Of a stretch of 64,000 nt of DNA, positions 34,480 through 43,526 are shown piece after piece. The first letter of the stretch is position 1. Every line of letters starts with the position of its first letter. Under the pieces are notes generated by a model. The model saw only the letters and a list, made by a program, of their open reading frames with translations, searched no databases and had not been told where the DNA came from. Origin of the DNA: Salinirussus salinus (GTDB lineage Archaea > Halobacteriota > Halobacteria > Halobacteriales > Haloarculaceae). The stretch is from the NCBI RefSeq assembly GCF_009831455.1, contig NZ_WOWO01000003.1, positions 124,001-188,000 on the forward strand, given 5' to 3'. A program made the position numbers and the translations under genes.

Positions 34480-35752
34480 CGGCGCGAGCGGCGCCGGGCG
34501 CGACGGGGACGGCGACCCGCTGCTCGCCGTCGAGGACCTGGAGACCCACTACCCCGTCACCGAGGGCTGGCTCCGCCGCGAGGTCGGCCGGGTCCGGGCG
34601 GTCGACGGCGTGAGCTTCCGGGTCGGGCGCGGGGAAGCGTTCGGGCTGGTCGGCGAATCGGGGAGCGGCAAGACGACGCTCGCGCACACGCTGCTGGGTC
34701 TGGAGGAGCCCACCGCCGGCGAGGTCCGCTTCGACGGTCAGGCGGTCGGGGAGCGCTCGGGGGCGGCCCTGCGGACCTTCCGCCGGCGCGCCCAGCTGGT
34801 CGTCCAGGACCCCACCGACGCGTTCAACCCCCGGATGCGCGTCGGCGAGGCCGTCGCCGAGCCGCTCGCGGTCCACGGGGTCGACGACGCCGACCGCCGC
34901 GAGACCATCGTCGCGGACCTGCTCGAACGGGTCGGGCTCGACCCGGCGGACGCCGGCCAGTACCCCCACGAGTTCTCCACGGGCGAGCAACAGCGGATCG
35001 CCATCGCGCGGGCGCTCGTGCTCGACCCGGACCTGCTCGTGCTCGACGAGCCGACGAGCGCGCTGGACGGCCGCACCCGGACCGACATCCTCGCCCTGCT
35101 GGAGCGGGTCCGCCGGGACTTCGGCGTCGCGATGCTGGTCGTCAGCCACGACATCGACGTCGTCCGGCAGTTCTGCGAGCGGGTGGCGGTGATGTACCTC
35201 GGGGAGTTCGTCGAGAGAGGGCCCGTCGACGCCGTCCTCGCGGAGCCCGCCCACCCCTACACGCGGGTGCTGCTCGACTCCGTGCCCAGCCTGGACCCGG
35301 CGGCCGACCCGGTCGCGCGCCCGCTGACCGAGACGATGCCCGAGCCCGCCGACCCGCCCGACGGCTGTCGGTTCCACACCCGGTGTCCCGCGGTGATCCC
35401 CCCCGAGGACCTCGACCTCCCGGAGTCGCTGTGGCGCTCGCTCGCGGCGTTTCGCTTTTCGGTCGCGGCCGGCGACCTCCCCGCCGCGGAGGGGCCGGCA
35501 CCGTTGCGGGCGGCCTTCGACCTTCCCGACCCGGTCCCCGACGGGGACGTCGAGGCGGCGGTCGCCGACGCGCTCGCCGCGCTCGACCGCGAGGACGGCG
35601 AGCGGGACCGCGAGGCCGCCGCGGACCGGCTGGCGGAGGCGCTCCCGACGGTCTGCGCGCAGGCCGTCCCCGAGGAGGTCGAGGTGGAGGGCCGGCCGGT
35701 CGCCTGTCACCGCTACGACCCGGAGATGGCCGGCGAGCCACGGCCGCGGTGA
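34472..35752 (+). CDS. ABC transporter ATP-binding protein (DppF type)
   Basis: The product is 426 residues, longer than the usual 320-340. Walker A is GESGSGKTT, the Q-loop is QDPTDAFNP, and the signature is [15 protein letters not shown]. The signature has FSTG in place of the usual LSGG, as tolerated in some members. Walker B is [12 protein letters not shown], and the switch His is in VVSHDID. Cys-rich CRFHTRCP precedes a C-terminal acidic helical extension (about 330-426) not found in standard DppF. No solute-binding protein gene follows within the window. Confidence 0.87.
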   Translation: MTDGASGAGRDGDGDPLLAVEDLETHYPVTEGWLRREVGRVRAVDGVSFRVGRGEAFGLVGESGSGKTTLAHTLLGLEEPTAGEVRFDGQAVGERSGAALRTFRRRAQLVVQDPTDAFNPRMRVGEAVAEPLAVHGVDDADRRETIVADLLERVGLDPADAGQYPHEFSTGEQQRIAIARALVLDPDLLVLDEPTSALDGRTRTDILALLERVRRDFGVAMLVVSHDIDVVRQFCERVAVMYLGEFVERGPVDAVLAEPAHPYTRVLLDSVPSLDPAADPVARPLTETMPEPADPPDGCRFHTRCPAVIPPEDLDLPESLWRSLAAFRFSVAAGDLPAAEGPAPLRAAFDLPDPVPDGDVEAAVADALAALDREDGERDREAAADRLAEALPTVCAQAVPEEVEVEGRPVACHRYDPEMAGEPRPR

Positions 35753-35813
35753 CGGGGAGCGCGGCCGCTCCGCGTTCGGGGGGCGGCGCGAAAAAGCGGA
35801 CCGCGGTGGGGGG

Positions 35814-37124
35814 TTACTGCCCGACGTCGGTCGCCCGCTCGACGACTTCCGCGCCGTACAGGTCGGCGAGGTCGTCGTGCTGGTCGGGGCGGTTCTCGTA
35901 GACGTCCTGGAACAGCGTGATCGGGGTCTGCAGCGCCTGGTAGGTGGCCTCGTCCCACATCCGGTCGCGGCTGACCTCGACCTCGACGCCGTCGACCCGG
36001 ACGGTGGCGGCCTGGGTCATCGCGATGGCGCCCTTGCCGGCCTCCTTGGCGGCCTCGAACTCCTCCATCGAGTCGACGATGTCGTCCATGCTCGGGACGT
36101 AGGAGACCAGGTCGAGCAGCTCCTCCTGGAGCTGTTCGCCGGTGACCTCGCGCTCGTCGCCGCCGACCTCGAGTTCGTAGCGGTCATCGCCGAGTTCCTC
36201 GAGTTCGATCCGGTCGCCGGCGTAGACCTCGACGCCGTCCTCGCTTTCCAGTTCGACCTCGCGGCCGTCGGCGTCGATGGTCCAGTACCCCTCCGCGGGC
36301 GGGAGCGGCGACTTGTTGGCCTCGACGACCTGGCCCGGGGTGAGCGACCAGATGCCCAGCATCCCCTTGGCCTGGTTGTCGGTCATCCGCTCGTGGTAGC
36401 CCTCGATGTCGCGGATGTCGTCGTAGGGGCCGTCGACGGCGATGAGGCCGGCGGCGCTGGCTCCCCGGGAGGTGTTGTGGCGGAGTTCCGGCCACGGCGG
36501 GAGCTCGCCCGTGGGGGTGATGGCGCGCATGTCCTTGGTGTAGTCGACCTCGCCGTCGACGAGCAGGAACATCCGCTGGAGGTTGTTGGTGGGCTTGCCG
36601 ATCTCGTCGCGCAGTTTGCCCATCGCGAGTTCGGCGGAGCCGCTCTCGATGATGACCGACATCTTCAGGCTGCCCTCCTCGAGGCCGTGCTCGTTCTCGA
36701 CGATGGTGAAGAACTCGTCGGCCTTCTTCCAGTCGTCGATGTCGCCGACCTCGGGGATGACGAAGCCGTCGAGGTTCTCGACGGCCCCGTTAGCGGGGTC
36801 GGCGATCTCGAGCATGTGCTGGAAGCCCTGGTAGCGGGTCTCGGGGCTGTCGCGGTGCCAGACCACGCGGGGGTGGACCTCGCCGGGGAAGTCGGCGCCC
36901 TCCTCGGCGAGCACGTCGATGATATTCTGTGCGCCCTCGTCGCGCATGTTGGGCGCGGTGGCGTCCTCGTTGTCCGGGACCCAGACGTCCGGGGCCTCCA
37001 TCCCCCGGAGTCCGGCGGCCTGTCGCAGCATCTTCGCGGTGTCCTCCTCGCCCTCGACGGCGGTCGGCGTGGTGAAGAAGGACCGAACGAACTTCCGGTC
37101 GTGGATGCGCTCGTCGACACTCAT
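35814..37124 (-). CDS. aceB: Malate synthase, haloarchaeal type
   Basis: The enzyme condenses acetyl-CoA and glyoxylate to malate in the glyoxylate bypass. The product is 436 residues, matching the short haloarchaeal malate synthase, which is related to HpcH/citrate-lyase beta enzymes. Conserved blocks include KMSVIIESGSAELAMGKLRD, then PELRHNTSRGASAAGLIAVD, and a C-terminal RDRMWDEATYQAL. I chose ATG 37124 because a TTTATTA box at 37152-37159 lies about 28 bases upstream. Isocitrate lyase is 3 kb away, on the same strand. Confidence 0.92.
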   Translation of the reverse strand: MSVDERIHDRKFVRSFFTTPTAVEGEEDTAKMLRQAAGLRGMEAPDVWVPDNEDATAPNMRDEGAQNIIDVLAEEGADFPGEVHPRVVWHRDSPETRYQGFQHMLEIADPANGAVENLDGFVIPEVGDIDDWKKADEFFTIVENEHGLEEGSLKMSVIIESGSAELAMGKLRDEIGKPTNNLQRMFLLVDGEVDYTKDMRAITPTGELPPWPELRHNTSRGASAAGLIAVDGPYDDIRDIEGYHERMTDNQAKGMLGIWSLTPGQVVEANKSPLPPAEGYWTIDADGREVELESEDGVEVYAGDRIELEELGDDRYELEVGGDEREVTGEQLQEELLDLVSYVPSMDDIVDSMEEFEAAKEAGKGAIAMTQAATVRVDGVEVEVSRDRMWDEATYQALQTPITLFQDVYENRPDQHDDLADLYGAEVVERATDVGQ

Positions 37125-37207
37125 GAGAGTCACTCGGTGAGAGCGGCCGGCGAGTAATAAACCCCACCGGATCGACTCCAGCGCGGCCCTGCCGGCCGAA
37201 CCGCCGG

Positions 37208-37555
37208 TCAGGGGTCGACGGCCTCGATGGCCGACAGACACCGCTCCAGCAGGTCGTCGCCGCGGTAGACTACCTGGCCGTCCTCCGGGTCGTAGTGGAC
37301 CGCCCCCATCTCCGCCAGCTTGGGGAGGAAGACGTGATGAAGCTTCACGCGCAGCGCGTCGACCTCGTGGGTGCGTCCGTCCGGGCCCGCGACCCGCTCG
37401 GCCAGCCCGCGCACCGACAGCGACTCCCCGCGGGTGCCGGCCAGTTCGTCGACCAGCGGCCGGGCGTCCGGGTCCGCGAGCAGGGCCAGCCGGACCCCGA
37501 GCCCGCCGGCTCGGCCCCGCTTCGTCGCCCCCGTCCCGTTTTCGCGTTCTTCCAT
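37208..37555 (-). CDS. DUF7344-like small winged-helix protein
   Basis: The 115-residue protein starts MEERENGTGATKRG and has a winged-helix-like core (about 30-95). The core includes SLSVRGLAERVAGPDGRTHE, then LRVKLHHVFLPKLAEMGAVH, and VVYRGDDLLERCLSAIEAVD. The HHxxLPKLxxxGxxxYD pattern is characteristic of the haloarchaeal DUF7344 helix-turn-helix family. It lies 83 bases upstream of aceB on the same strand, and 74 bases beyond the stop of the bat-type regulator. A regulatory role is inference. Confidence 0.8.
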   Translation of the reverse strand: MEERENGTGATKRGRAGGLGVRLALLADPDARPLVDELAGTRGESLSVRGLAERVAGPDGRTHEVDALRVKLHHVFLPKLAEMGAVHYDPEDGQVVYRGDDLLERCLSAIEAVDP

Positions 37556-37629
37556 CCTGGCTGTTTGTCTCCCGTCCGAGGCGTCCGGGAAAATCGATGT
37601 CGCCTGATACACCAGGCTGCGGCCGGCGG

Positions 37630-38295
37630 TCAGTCTTTCTTGTCCTCGGCGGCCAGCAGCGTGTTGGAGACGACGTTGACGATGGCCCGCCGGAGCCGCT
37701 CGGTCACCGCCTGGTCGGAGATGCCCAGTTTGTCGGCGAGTTCGACGGTGGTGCAGGTTCGCGGGATGTCGTAGTAGCCGGCCTCGACGGCCAGCACGAG
37801 CGCCTCGCGCTGGCTCGGGGTCAGCCCGTACCACGGCCCGGCGTCGGGTCTGGTGGGGTTGTAGACCCGCATCACCTCGAAGGTCACGCCGTCGTCGTCG
37901 AGGTCGGCCCGGAACGACCCCAAGTCGTCGTGGGAAGCAAACCGCACCTCGAAGTCCCACTCCCGGGCGAAACCGGTCGCGTTCAGGATGCTTCCCTCGT
38001 TTCCCACGACGGCCTGGAAAAATTGGTCCGAGCCGACCGCCCAATCCATGGCGTACAGCGCCCGGTCCTCGAAGATATCGACCGCCGTGATACTGTTGAC
38101 CGACTTGTGGCTCCGTATGGACGCCTCAAAGGTGTCGCTGTCGATGTCGGCACTGTAGACCCAGAACAGCGGAATCGTCCGTTCCGCAGCCGGCACGACG
38201 GCCTCCATCTCGATATGCGTACCCGCGGGCACCTGCAGGATCCGGCCCAGGTCGAACTCGTGGGCCGCGACCTCCAGTTCCACGATGACACTCAT
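37630..38295 (-). CDS. Bacterio-opsin-activator-type HTH regulator
   Basis: The product is 221 residues. The N-terminal GAF-like/BAT sensor region covers about 1-150. The C-terminal HTH-10 domain (about 158-215) is LTPSQREALVLAVEAGYYDI, followed by LADKLGISDQAVTERLRRA. A GGGAGG sequence lies 10 bases before the ATG. It sits between aceB and aceA together with a small HTH protein and a sensor kinase, so involvement in acetate/glyoxylate control is plausible but unproven. Confidence 0.88.
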   Translation of the reverse strand: MSVIVELEVAAHEFDLGRILQVPAGTHIEMEAVVPAAERTIPLFWVYSADIDSDTFEASIRSHKSVNSITAVDIFEDRALYAMDWAVGSDQFFQAVVGNEGSILNATGFAREWDFEVRFASHDDLGSFRADLDDDGVTFEVMRVYNPTRPDAGPWYGLTPSQREALVLAVEAGYYDIPRTCTTVELADKLGISDQAVTERLRRAIVNVVSNTLLAAEDKKD

Positions 38296-38635
38296 AAACG
38301 GCTACGCCTCCCGATTCTGAACCGAGGAACAAAGCATGATGCCTTGGTGTACAAAGCTATGTTACCGTGTCACAAACCTTCGTCGGCTCACCCGACAGAA
38401 CTGACAGACGATCATAGAGTCGCGTGTCTGTTCACAGAGGTCTGCCGAACGTACAAAACAGGAGGAGCACAACGAACGCACGTTTTATATCTGGCATACC
38501 ATGCGTATCGGTACCGGTTTACGTATTCACGCCCACCGTTACGTACGGACCCTGTACACTGGCCGTTACGGCCCCGGGCACCGCGACAGCCGGTCTCCAA
38601 CGTAACGCGAGTCGCTGCACGTTCCGGGAGTATCT
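38296..38635. promoter_or_regulatory. Intergenic region rich in CGTTACG-type palindromes
   Basis: These 340 bases carry no credible gene. A TTTATAT box lies at about 38484-38490. Two inverted repeats lie close together: CCGTTACGTACGG (38536-38548) and GGCCGTTACGGCC (38561-38573), and AACGTAACG follows at 38589-38597. A 34-codon ATG frame at 38500 is basic and improbable. The repeats could be operators for the divergent bat-type gene or the downstream small gene. Confidence 0.45.
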
Positions 38636-38812
38636 ATGGCACCTGATATTACTGACGTGACCGACGAAGAGACGTTCGAGAGCGTCCTCGCGGCGCTGGT
38701 CAAGATTGCACACACCAACGGGATGGCCGTCGACGGCGGCTGGGAGGTCGATGGCGACGACGGCCACCCCGACTGGGACGTGGTCGTGACCGTCGTCGAG
38801 CGCGGCGACTAG
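38636..38812 (+). CDS. Small acidic protein (58 residues)
   Basis: The product begins MAPDITDVTDEETFESVLAA and continues with LVKIAHTNGMAVDGGWEVDG, ending PDWDVVVTVVERGD. It is short and strongly acidic, with a helix then beta strands. This pattern is common among haloarchaeal micro-proteins that I cannot assign a function. It ends 4 bases inside the convergent kinase gene. Confidence 0.65.
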   Translation: MAPDITDVTDEETFESVLAALVKIAHTNGMAVDGGWEVDGDDGHPDWDVVVTVVERGD

Positions 38813-39933
38813 ACCCCGCTCGCGCCCTGGCGTGTCCCCTCTCCGGGTTCGTCCCCGTCTTCGGCCACCGGCAGTTCGAGGACGAACACCGCCCCGTCGT
38901 CGCCGGCCCCCGGTTCGCGGTCCTCGACCCATACGTCCCCGCCGTAGCTGTCGACCAGCGTCCGGACGAGATACAGCCCCAGTCCCGCCCCCTCGCTCTC
39001 CAGGCCCTTCTCGCCTTTCCCGAAGACCTCCTCTTTCCGGTCGTCGGGGACGCCGGGGCCGTTGTCCGCGACCCGGACGACCACGGATTCCTCGCCGGCC
39101 TCGACCGAGACAGTCACCTCCGGCACGTCCGCGTCGTTGTGCTGGATGGCGTTTTTCAGGAGATTGCGAACGACGGAGTCGAGCATGTCGTCGGCCAGCA
39201 CCGTCACCGAGGGGACTGCCCCGTCGACGGTGACCAGCGCCCCGGGGTAGGTCGACCGGACCTCGTCGAGTTCCCGCTCCAGGGTGGCCCGGATGTCGAC
39301 GGGCTGGCGCTGGCTGCCCGCCGAGAGCATCACGTCGGCCATGTCCCGCGCGGTCCGCGTGAGGTCGACCGCGTGGTCGGCCCGCTCGCGCAGGGTCTCG
39401 ACGTACCCGCGGCCCTCCTCGTCGACCCGGTCGGCCAGAAGCTCCGCGTACGCGGTGACCACCTGGAGGTCGTTGCGGATGTCGTGGCGCACCACCTCGT
39501 TGAGCAGCCGCAGGCCGTCCCGCTGTTCCTCCAGGCGCTCGGTGGACCTGACGCGCTCGCTGATGTCCCGGCTCGTGGTGATGTACCCCTCCAGGGGACC
39601 GTCGGGGTCCGCGGCCGCCCCCGTCACCGCCAGCCAGATCCACTCCCCGGATTTCGTCTCGAACCGGAACTCCAGTTCCTCGTCGATGTGGCCGGTCTCC
39701 TCGGCGAGGGCCCCGAACCGCTCCGCCACGCGGTCCCGGTCGTCGGGGTGGACGTACTCCAGGATGTTCTCCCCGCGCATCTCTTCCGGGCGCCAGCCCT
39801 TGACGCGTTCGGAGCTCGGGGACTGGTAGCGCACGGTCCCGTCCTCGTCGACGACGGTGACGACGTCCGAGGTGTGGCCGATCAGCGCCCGGTACTGCTC
39901 GGCCGTCAGCTCGCCCGCCGGTAGCTCTCCCAT
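38809..39933 (-). CDS. PAS-domain sensor histidine kinase
   Basis: The product is 374 residues with no membrane helix, so it is cytoplasmic. A PAS domain (about 10-125) includes DVVTVVDEDGTVRYQSPSSE. A short helix follows, then an H-box LLNEVVRHDIRNDLQ. HATPase motifs are N box NLLKNAIQHN, G1 ADNGPGVPDD and G2 GAGLGLYLV. It probably autophosphorylates and signals to a separate receiver, none of which lies adjacent. It is encoded between aceB and aceA. Confidence 0.9.
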   Translation of the reverse strand: MGELPAGELTAEQYRALIGHTSDVVTVVDEDGTVRYQSPSSERVKGWRPEEMRGENILEYVHPDDRDRVAERFGALAEETGHIDEELEFRFETKSGEWIWLAVTGAAADPDGPLEGYITTSRDISERVRSTERLEEQRDGLRLLNEVVRHDIRNDLQVVTAYAELLADRVDEEGRGYVETLRERADHAVDLTRTARDMADVMLSAGSQRQPVDIRATLERELDEVRSTYPGALVTVDGAVPSVTVLADDMLDSVVRNLLKNAIQHNDADVPEVTVSVEAGEESVVVRVADNGPGVPDDRKEEVFGKGEKGLESEGAGLGLYLVRTLVDSYGGDVWVEDREPGAGDDGAVFVLELPVAEDGDEPGEGTRQGASGV

Positions 39934-40076
39934 CTCGGCGGCCGTACGCCACCGCGTAATAAATAAGACAGGACATCGGGTCGGGCGCGACCGGCGACGG
40001 CGTCGTGTGGCGGCGTTGTGGCCTGTGTCCCGCAGCCGGGCCGGTCCGGCCGCTGCTGTCCGGTCACGCGCGCCGC

Positions 40077-40082
40077 AAAAAA
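40077..40082 (-). terminator. T6 terminator after aceA
   Basis: A run of six T on the minus strand lies 13 bases after the isocitrate lyase stop. It follows a G+C-rich 3' end, and short T-runs are common archaeal terminators. Confidence 0.45.
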
Positions 40083-40095
40083 GGCGAGGACGTCG

Positions 40096-41166
40096 TCAGT
40101 CGTCGTCGGTCTCGCTGGTCAGCACGGAGTCGCCTTCCTCGGTGAAGCCGGCGGACTCCTCCTGACGGGCCTGGGCCTCGGGGTCGAACTTCGCCTCGAT
40201 CTCCTGGAACCGCGGGACGAAGGAGAGCTCGTGGTGGCTCTCGGTCGGGTGGCCGAGGTAGCGGTCCTCGAGGTCGAACTGGGCCTGCTCGTCGTTCTCG
40301 GCGATGTTGGTGAAGTCCTCGTAGATGGCGTGGGCGCCGGAGTGCAGGGCGTACAGCGTGATGAAGATGTACTTGTAGCCCATGTCGCCGAGCTCCTGGA
40401 ACGTGAGCGGGTCCTCCTCCTCGCTCCAGGCGAAACTGGAGGAGTAGTTGAAGGCCAGCTTCACGTCGGGGTGGGTCTCGTGCAGCGTCTCGGCGTACTC
40501 GATGGCGTCCTCGCGGGAGGGGTCGGGCATCTCGGGCCAGACCAGGTCGACGCCGGCGTCGGCGTAGAGCCGGCCGCGCTCGAGGTGTTCCTCCCAGTCG
40601 CCGTTCGCGGAGCCGTAGGCGTCGGTCCGGGCGATGATGACCGTGTCCTCGTCCTGCTTGGCGTCGACGGCCGCACGGAAGCGGGCCTCGGCCTCGTCGC
40701 GGGAGACGATCTTCTTGCCGGCGATGTGACCGCATCGCTTGGGCGTGGTCTGGTCCTCGATGTGGACCGCGGCGACGCCGGCCTTCTCGTACTCCCGCAC
40801 CGCGCGGCGGACGTTGTGGACGCCGCCGTAGCCGGTGTCACAGTCGGCGATGACCGGCAGGTTCGTCGCCTCGACCTGGCGCTTTGCGTTCTCGACCATC
40901 TCGCGCATGTCGACCATCTCCAGGTCCGGGAAGGCGAACTGGCCCAGCACCGTCGAGTAGCCGGACATGTAGACGGCGTCGAGGTCGGCCATCTCGGCCA
41001 GCCGGGCGTCCAGCGCGTCGTAGGTGCCCGGCGCGAAGACGTAGTCCTGGTTGTTCAGCATGTCCCGGAACTCCCGTGCCGCTTCGTTGTCCACGTCGCG
41101 GATGTAGGGGTCCGTGCTCTTGACTCGGCTCGCAACTTCGTCGGTTCCGGAATCGTCCTGTGTCAT
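40096..41166 (-). CDS. aceA: Isocitrate lyase
   Basis: The enzyme cleaves isocitrate to succinate and glyoxylate, allowing growth on acetate or fatty acids. The product is 356 residues, short like other haloarchaeal isocitrate lyases. The catalytic loop KRCGH (143-147) matches the isocitrate-lyase KKCGH signature, with the catalytic Cys C145. DCDTGYGG binds metal and substrate, and NYSSSFAW is a conserved substrate segment. The related methylisocitrate lyase is less likely given the malate synthase nearby. I chose ATG 41166. Confidence 0.92.
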   Translation of the reverse strand: MTQDDSGTDEVASRVKSTDPYIRDVDNEAAREFRDMLNNQDYVFAPGTYDALDARLAEMADLDAVYMSGYSTVLGQFAFPDLEMVDMREMVENAKRQVEATNLPVIADCDTGYGGVHNVRRAVREYEKAGVAAVHIEDQTTPKRCGHIAGKKIVSRDEAEARFRAAVDAKQDEDTVIIARTDAYGSANGDWEEHLERGRLYADAGVDLVWPEMPDPSREDAIEYAETLHETHPDVKLAFNYSSSFAWSEEEDPLTFQELGDMGYKYIFITLYALHSGAHAIYEDFTNIAENDEQAQFDLEDRYLGHPTESHHELSFVPRFQEIEAKFDPEAQARQEESAGFTEEGDSVLTSETDDD

Positions 41167-41361
41167 GGTTGAGAGACCGCGATCGGGTCGCGTCTGATGC
41201 ACTCGGGGAGAATCCCCTGTCGTAGAAAAATGTTATGAACTATAATGATAATATTCTTTCTAATCGGTTTAGGGTCCTAAATTGAGTGTGGTTCACACCC
41301 GTGCGACGCGGTGGCGTGGGCCGCCGGGCGGGGTGGGTCGGCGTCCGGGGGTCCCGGCCCG
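41167..41361. promoter_or_regulatory. aceA promoter with inverted repeat
   Basis: This A+T-rich stretch lies upstream of aceA. On the minus strand a TATA-like element near 41238-41246 would give a leader of about 50 bases. Upstream of it is the 14-base near-palindrome TTTAGGGTCCTAAA (41268-41281), with arms TTTAGG and CCTAAA, where an activator could bind. Acetate-responsive control is inference. Confidence 0.5.
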
Positions 41362-42138
41362 TCAGCTGCGGTTGTAGCCGCCGTTGACGCTGAGCACGCG
41401 GCCGGTGACCCAGGAGGCGGCGTCGCTACAGAGGAAGGTGACGGCGTCGGCGATGTCCTCGGGCTCGCCCAGCCGGTCCATCGCGTAGCTCTCGAGGATC
41501 TTCTCCTCGTACTCCTCGATCCACTCCTCGGTGGCGGGGGTGCGGGTGGTCCCCGGCGAGACGCAGTTGACCCGGACGCCGTCCTCGCCGACCTCCTGGG
41601 AGACCGTGCCCGTGAAGGAGACGTTTGCGGCCTTCGCGGCGCCGTAGACCGCGAGGCCGGGGTCGTTGCCCTTGTAGGAGTCGCTGGCGAAGTTGACGAT
41701 GGCGCCCTCGCCGCGCTCGGTCATGTGCGGCAGGGCGGCGTGGGTACAGTTCATCGTCCCGTAGAAACAGACCCCGACGGCGGTGTCCCACTGTTCGGGG
41801 TCCGACTCCATGAAACTCGGGGCCGGGGTGCCGACGCCCGCGTTGTTGATGAGGTAGTCGAGTGCGCCGAACTCGTCGACGGCCGTCTCGACCATCGCCT
41901 CGGCGTCCTCGTACTCGGTGACGTCGCACTCGATGCCGACGGCGTCGACGCCGTACTCCTCGGCGACCTCTGCGGCAGTCTCTTCGGCCTCGTCGGCCTG
42001 GACGTCCGCGACGCCCACGTTCGCGCCGCTGGCCGCGAAGGACTCGCAGATCGCCTTGCCGATACCCTGTGCGCCGCCCGTGACGACGGCGGCGTCTCCC
42101 GTGAAGTCGACCTTTTCTCCGACGCTTTGTTCGCGCAT
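41362..42138 (-). CDS. Short-chain dehydrogenase/reductase
   Basis: This 258-residue NAD(P)-dependent oxidoreductase is of the classical SDR type. The cofactor loop is GGAQGIGKAI (about residues 17-26), NNAG is conserved, and the active-site Tyr/Lys pair is YGAAK. The catalytic Ser is in NFASDSYK, and PG(T) lies in the specificity loop. It ends with GYNRS. It is encoded on the same strand as the CoA-transferase and FAH-like hydrolase, 90 bases after the CoA-transferase stop, so it may act in the same unknown pathway. The substrate is not predicted. Confidence 0.88.
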   Translation of the reverse strand: MREQSVGEKVDFTGDAAVVTGGAQGIGKAICESFAASGANVGVADVQADEAEETAAEVAEEYGVDAVGIECDVTEYEDAEAMVETAVDEFGALDYLINNAGVGTPAPSFMESDPEQWDTAVGVCFYGTMNCTHAALPHMTERGEGAIVNFASDSYKGNDPGLAVYGAAKAANVSFTGTVSQEVGEDGVRVNCVSPGTTRTPATEEWIEEYEEKILESYAMDRLGEPEDIADAVTFLCSDAASWVTGRVLSVNGGYNRS

Positions 42139-42228
42139 ACGCCCACACCACCGGCCGGTGCCCACATAAAACCGCCCCGTTTCGGTCGCCACGCGGTACC
42201 CCCTCCGCCCCGGCCGTTTGCCGGGTCG

Positions 42229-43515
42229 CTACTCGCCCCCGCCACCGCGGCCATCGGCGACCGCCGTCACGCCCTCCTCGACCAGTGCGTCTATCTCCCC
42301 GTCGCTCAGCCCCGCCCGCTCGCGCAGGACCGCGCGGGCGTGGGCGCCCAGTTCGGGCCCCGGATAGTCGACCCGTCCCGGCGTCTCGCTCAGTTTCGGG
42401 ACGACCCCGCGCATCGCCACCTCCTCGCTTTCACTTCCCCCGCTGTCCTCCGTCGCTCCCTCGTTTCCGCCCGCGCGCTCGCGCTCGACGACCACCACGG
42501 CGTCGCGGGCGTCGAAGTGCTCGTCCTCGAAGATGTCGGCCATGTCGTAGACCGGGCCGAGCGCGGCCTCGTGGGCCTCGAAGGTCTCGACGACCTCCTC
42601 GCGGGTGCGCTCGCCGACCCACTCCGCGATCCGGGCGTCGATCTCCGCTGTGGCTGCCAGCCGGCTCTCCATGTCCGGGTACCGCTCGACGAGGTCGTCG
42701 CCGCCGACGATCCGGAGGATGCGGCGGGCGACGGCCTCCGTGCTCCCCGACAGTGCGACCCACCGGCCGTCGGCGGTCTCGTAGGTGTTGCGCGGGACGG
42801 TCATCCGCGAGGTGTTGCCGTTGCGCCGGTAGCGGTCGCCGCTGGCGTGGTACCGCGTGACGACGTCGCCCATCAGCGCGAACATCGACTCCAGGATCGA
42901 GGCGTCGATGTACTGGCCGGTCCCGCCGGCGTCGCGCCAGTACAGCGCGGCCACCGCCGCGAACGCGGAGTGCAGCGCACACACCGAGTCGGCGAGCGCG
43001 ATGGGGGGAAGCGTCGGCGGCCCGTCGGCCTGCCCCGTCGAGTACGCGAAGCCGGACATGGCCTCGACAAGCGAACCGAAACCGGGCCGGTCGCTGTAGG
43101 GGCCGGTCTGGCCGAAGCCGGTCGTCCGCACCATCACCAGGCCCGGGTTCCGCTCGGAAAGCGTCTCCCAGCCGACCCCCCACTCCTCCAGCGTGCCGGG
43201 CCGGAAGGACTCGACGAGGACGTCCGCCTCCGCCACGAGGTCGGCGAAGGCCTCCCGTCCCGCCTCGTCGTTGAGGTCGAGCGGCACCGACTGCTTGTTT
43301 CGCCCGACCCAGTCCCACGAGCGGCCGTCGCCGCCGAACTGCCGGAGCGGGTCCCCGCCCTCCGGGTGTTCGACCTTCACGACCTCCGCGCCGAAGTCGC
43401 CCAGGTAGGTGGCCGCCAGCGGCCCGGCGTACAGCGATGCGGCGTCGACGACGGTCACGCCCGAAAGCGGCCCCGCCTCGCGGCCCCGCCGTGCCGTCTC
43501 CGCTCGCTCACTCAT
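42229..43515 (-). CDS. CaiB/BaiF family CoA-transferase
   Basis: This class III CoA-transferase moves CoA between acids. The product is 428 residues. The N-terminal motif is GVTVVDAASLYAGPLAATYL, the nucleotide-binding region includes FGAEVVKVEHPEGGDPLRQ, and the probable catalytic Asp is D176 in IALADSVCALHS. An acidic Gly/Ser/Glu insertion (about 345-362) is haloarchaeal in style. The gene follows the FAH-like gene after 11 bases. Donor and acceptor acids are not evident. Confidence 0.88.
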   Translation of the reverse strand: MSERAETARRGREAGPLSGVTVVDAASLYAGPLAATYLGDFGAEVVKVEHPEGGDPLRQFGGDGRSWDWVGRNKQSVPLDLNDEAGREAFADLVAEADVLVESFRPGTLEEWGVGWETLSERNPGLVMVRTTGFGQTGPYSDRPGFGSLVEAMSGFAYSTGQADGPPTLPPIALADSVCALHSAFAAVAALYWRDAGGTGQYIDASILESMFALMGDVVTRYHASGDRYRRNGNTSRMTVPRNTYETADGRWVALSGSTEAVARRILRIVGGDDLVERYPDMESRLAATAEIDARIAEWVGERTREEVVETFEAHEAALGPVYDMADIFEDEHFDARDAVVVVERERAGGNEGATEDSGGSESEEVAMRGVVPKLSETPGRVDYPGPELGAHARAVLRERAGLSDGEIDALVEEGVTAVADGRGGGGE

Positions 43516-43526
43516 ACCGTCTCTCC

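Noticed and set aside
38500-38604. 34-codon frame MRIGTGLRIHAHRY...
   Set aside because: Basic residues and placement over palindromic regulatory sequence make it unlikely to be expressed.
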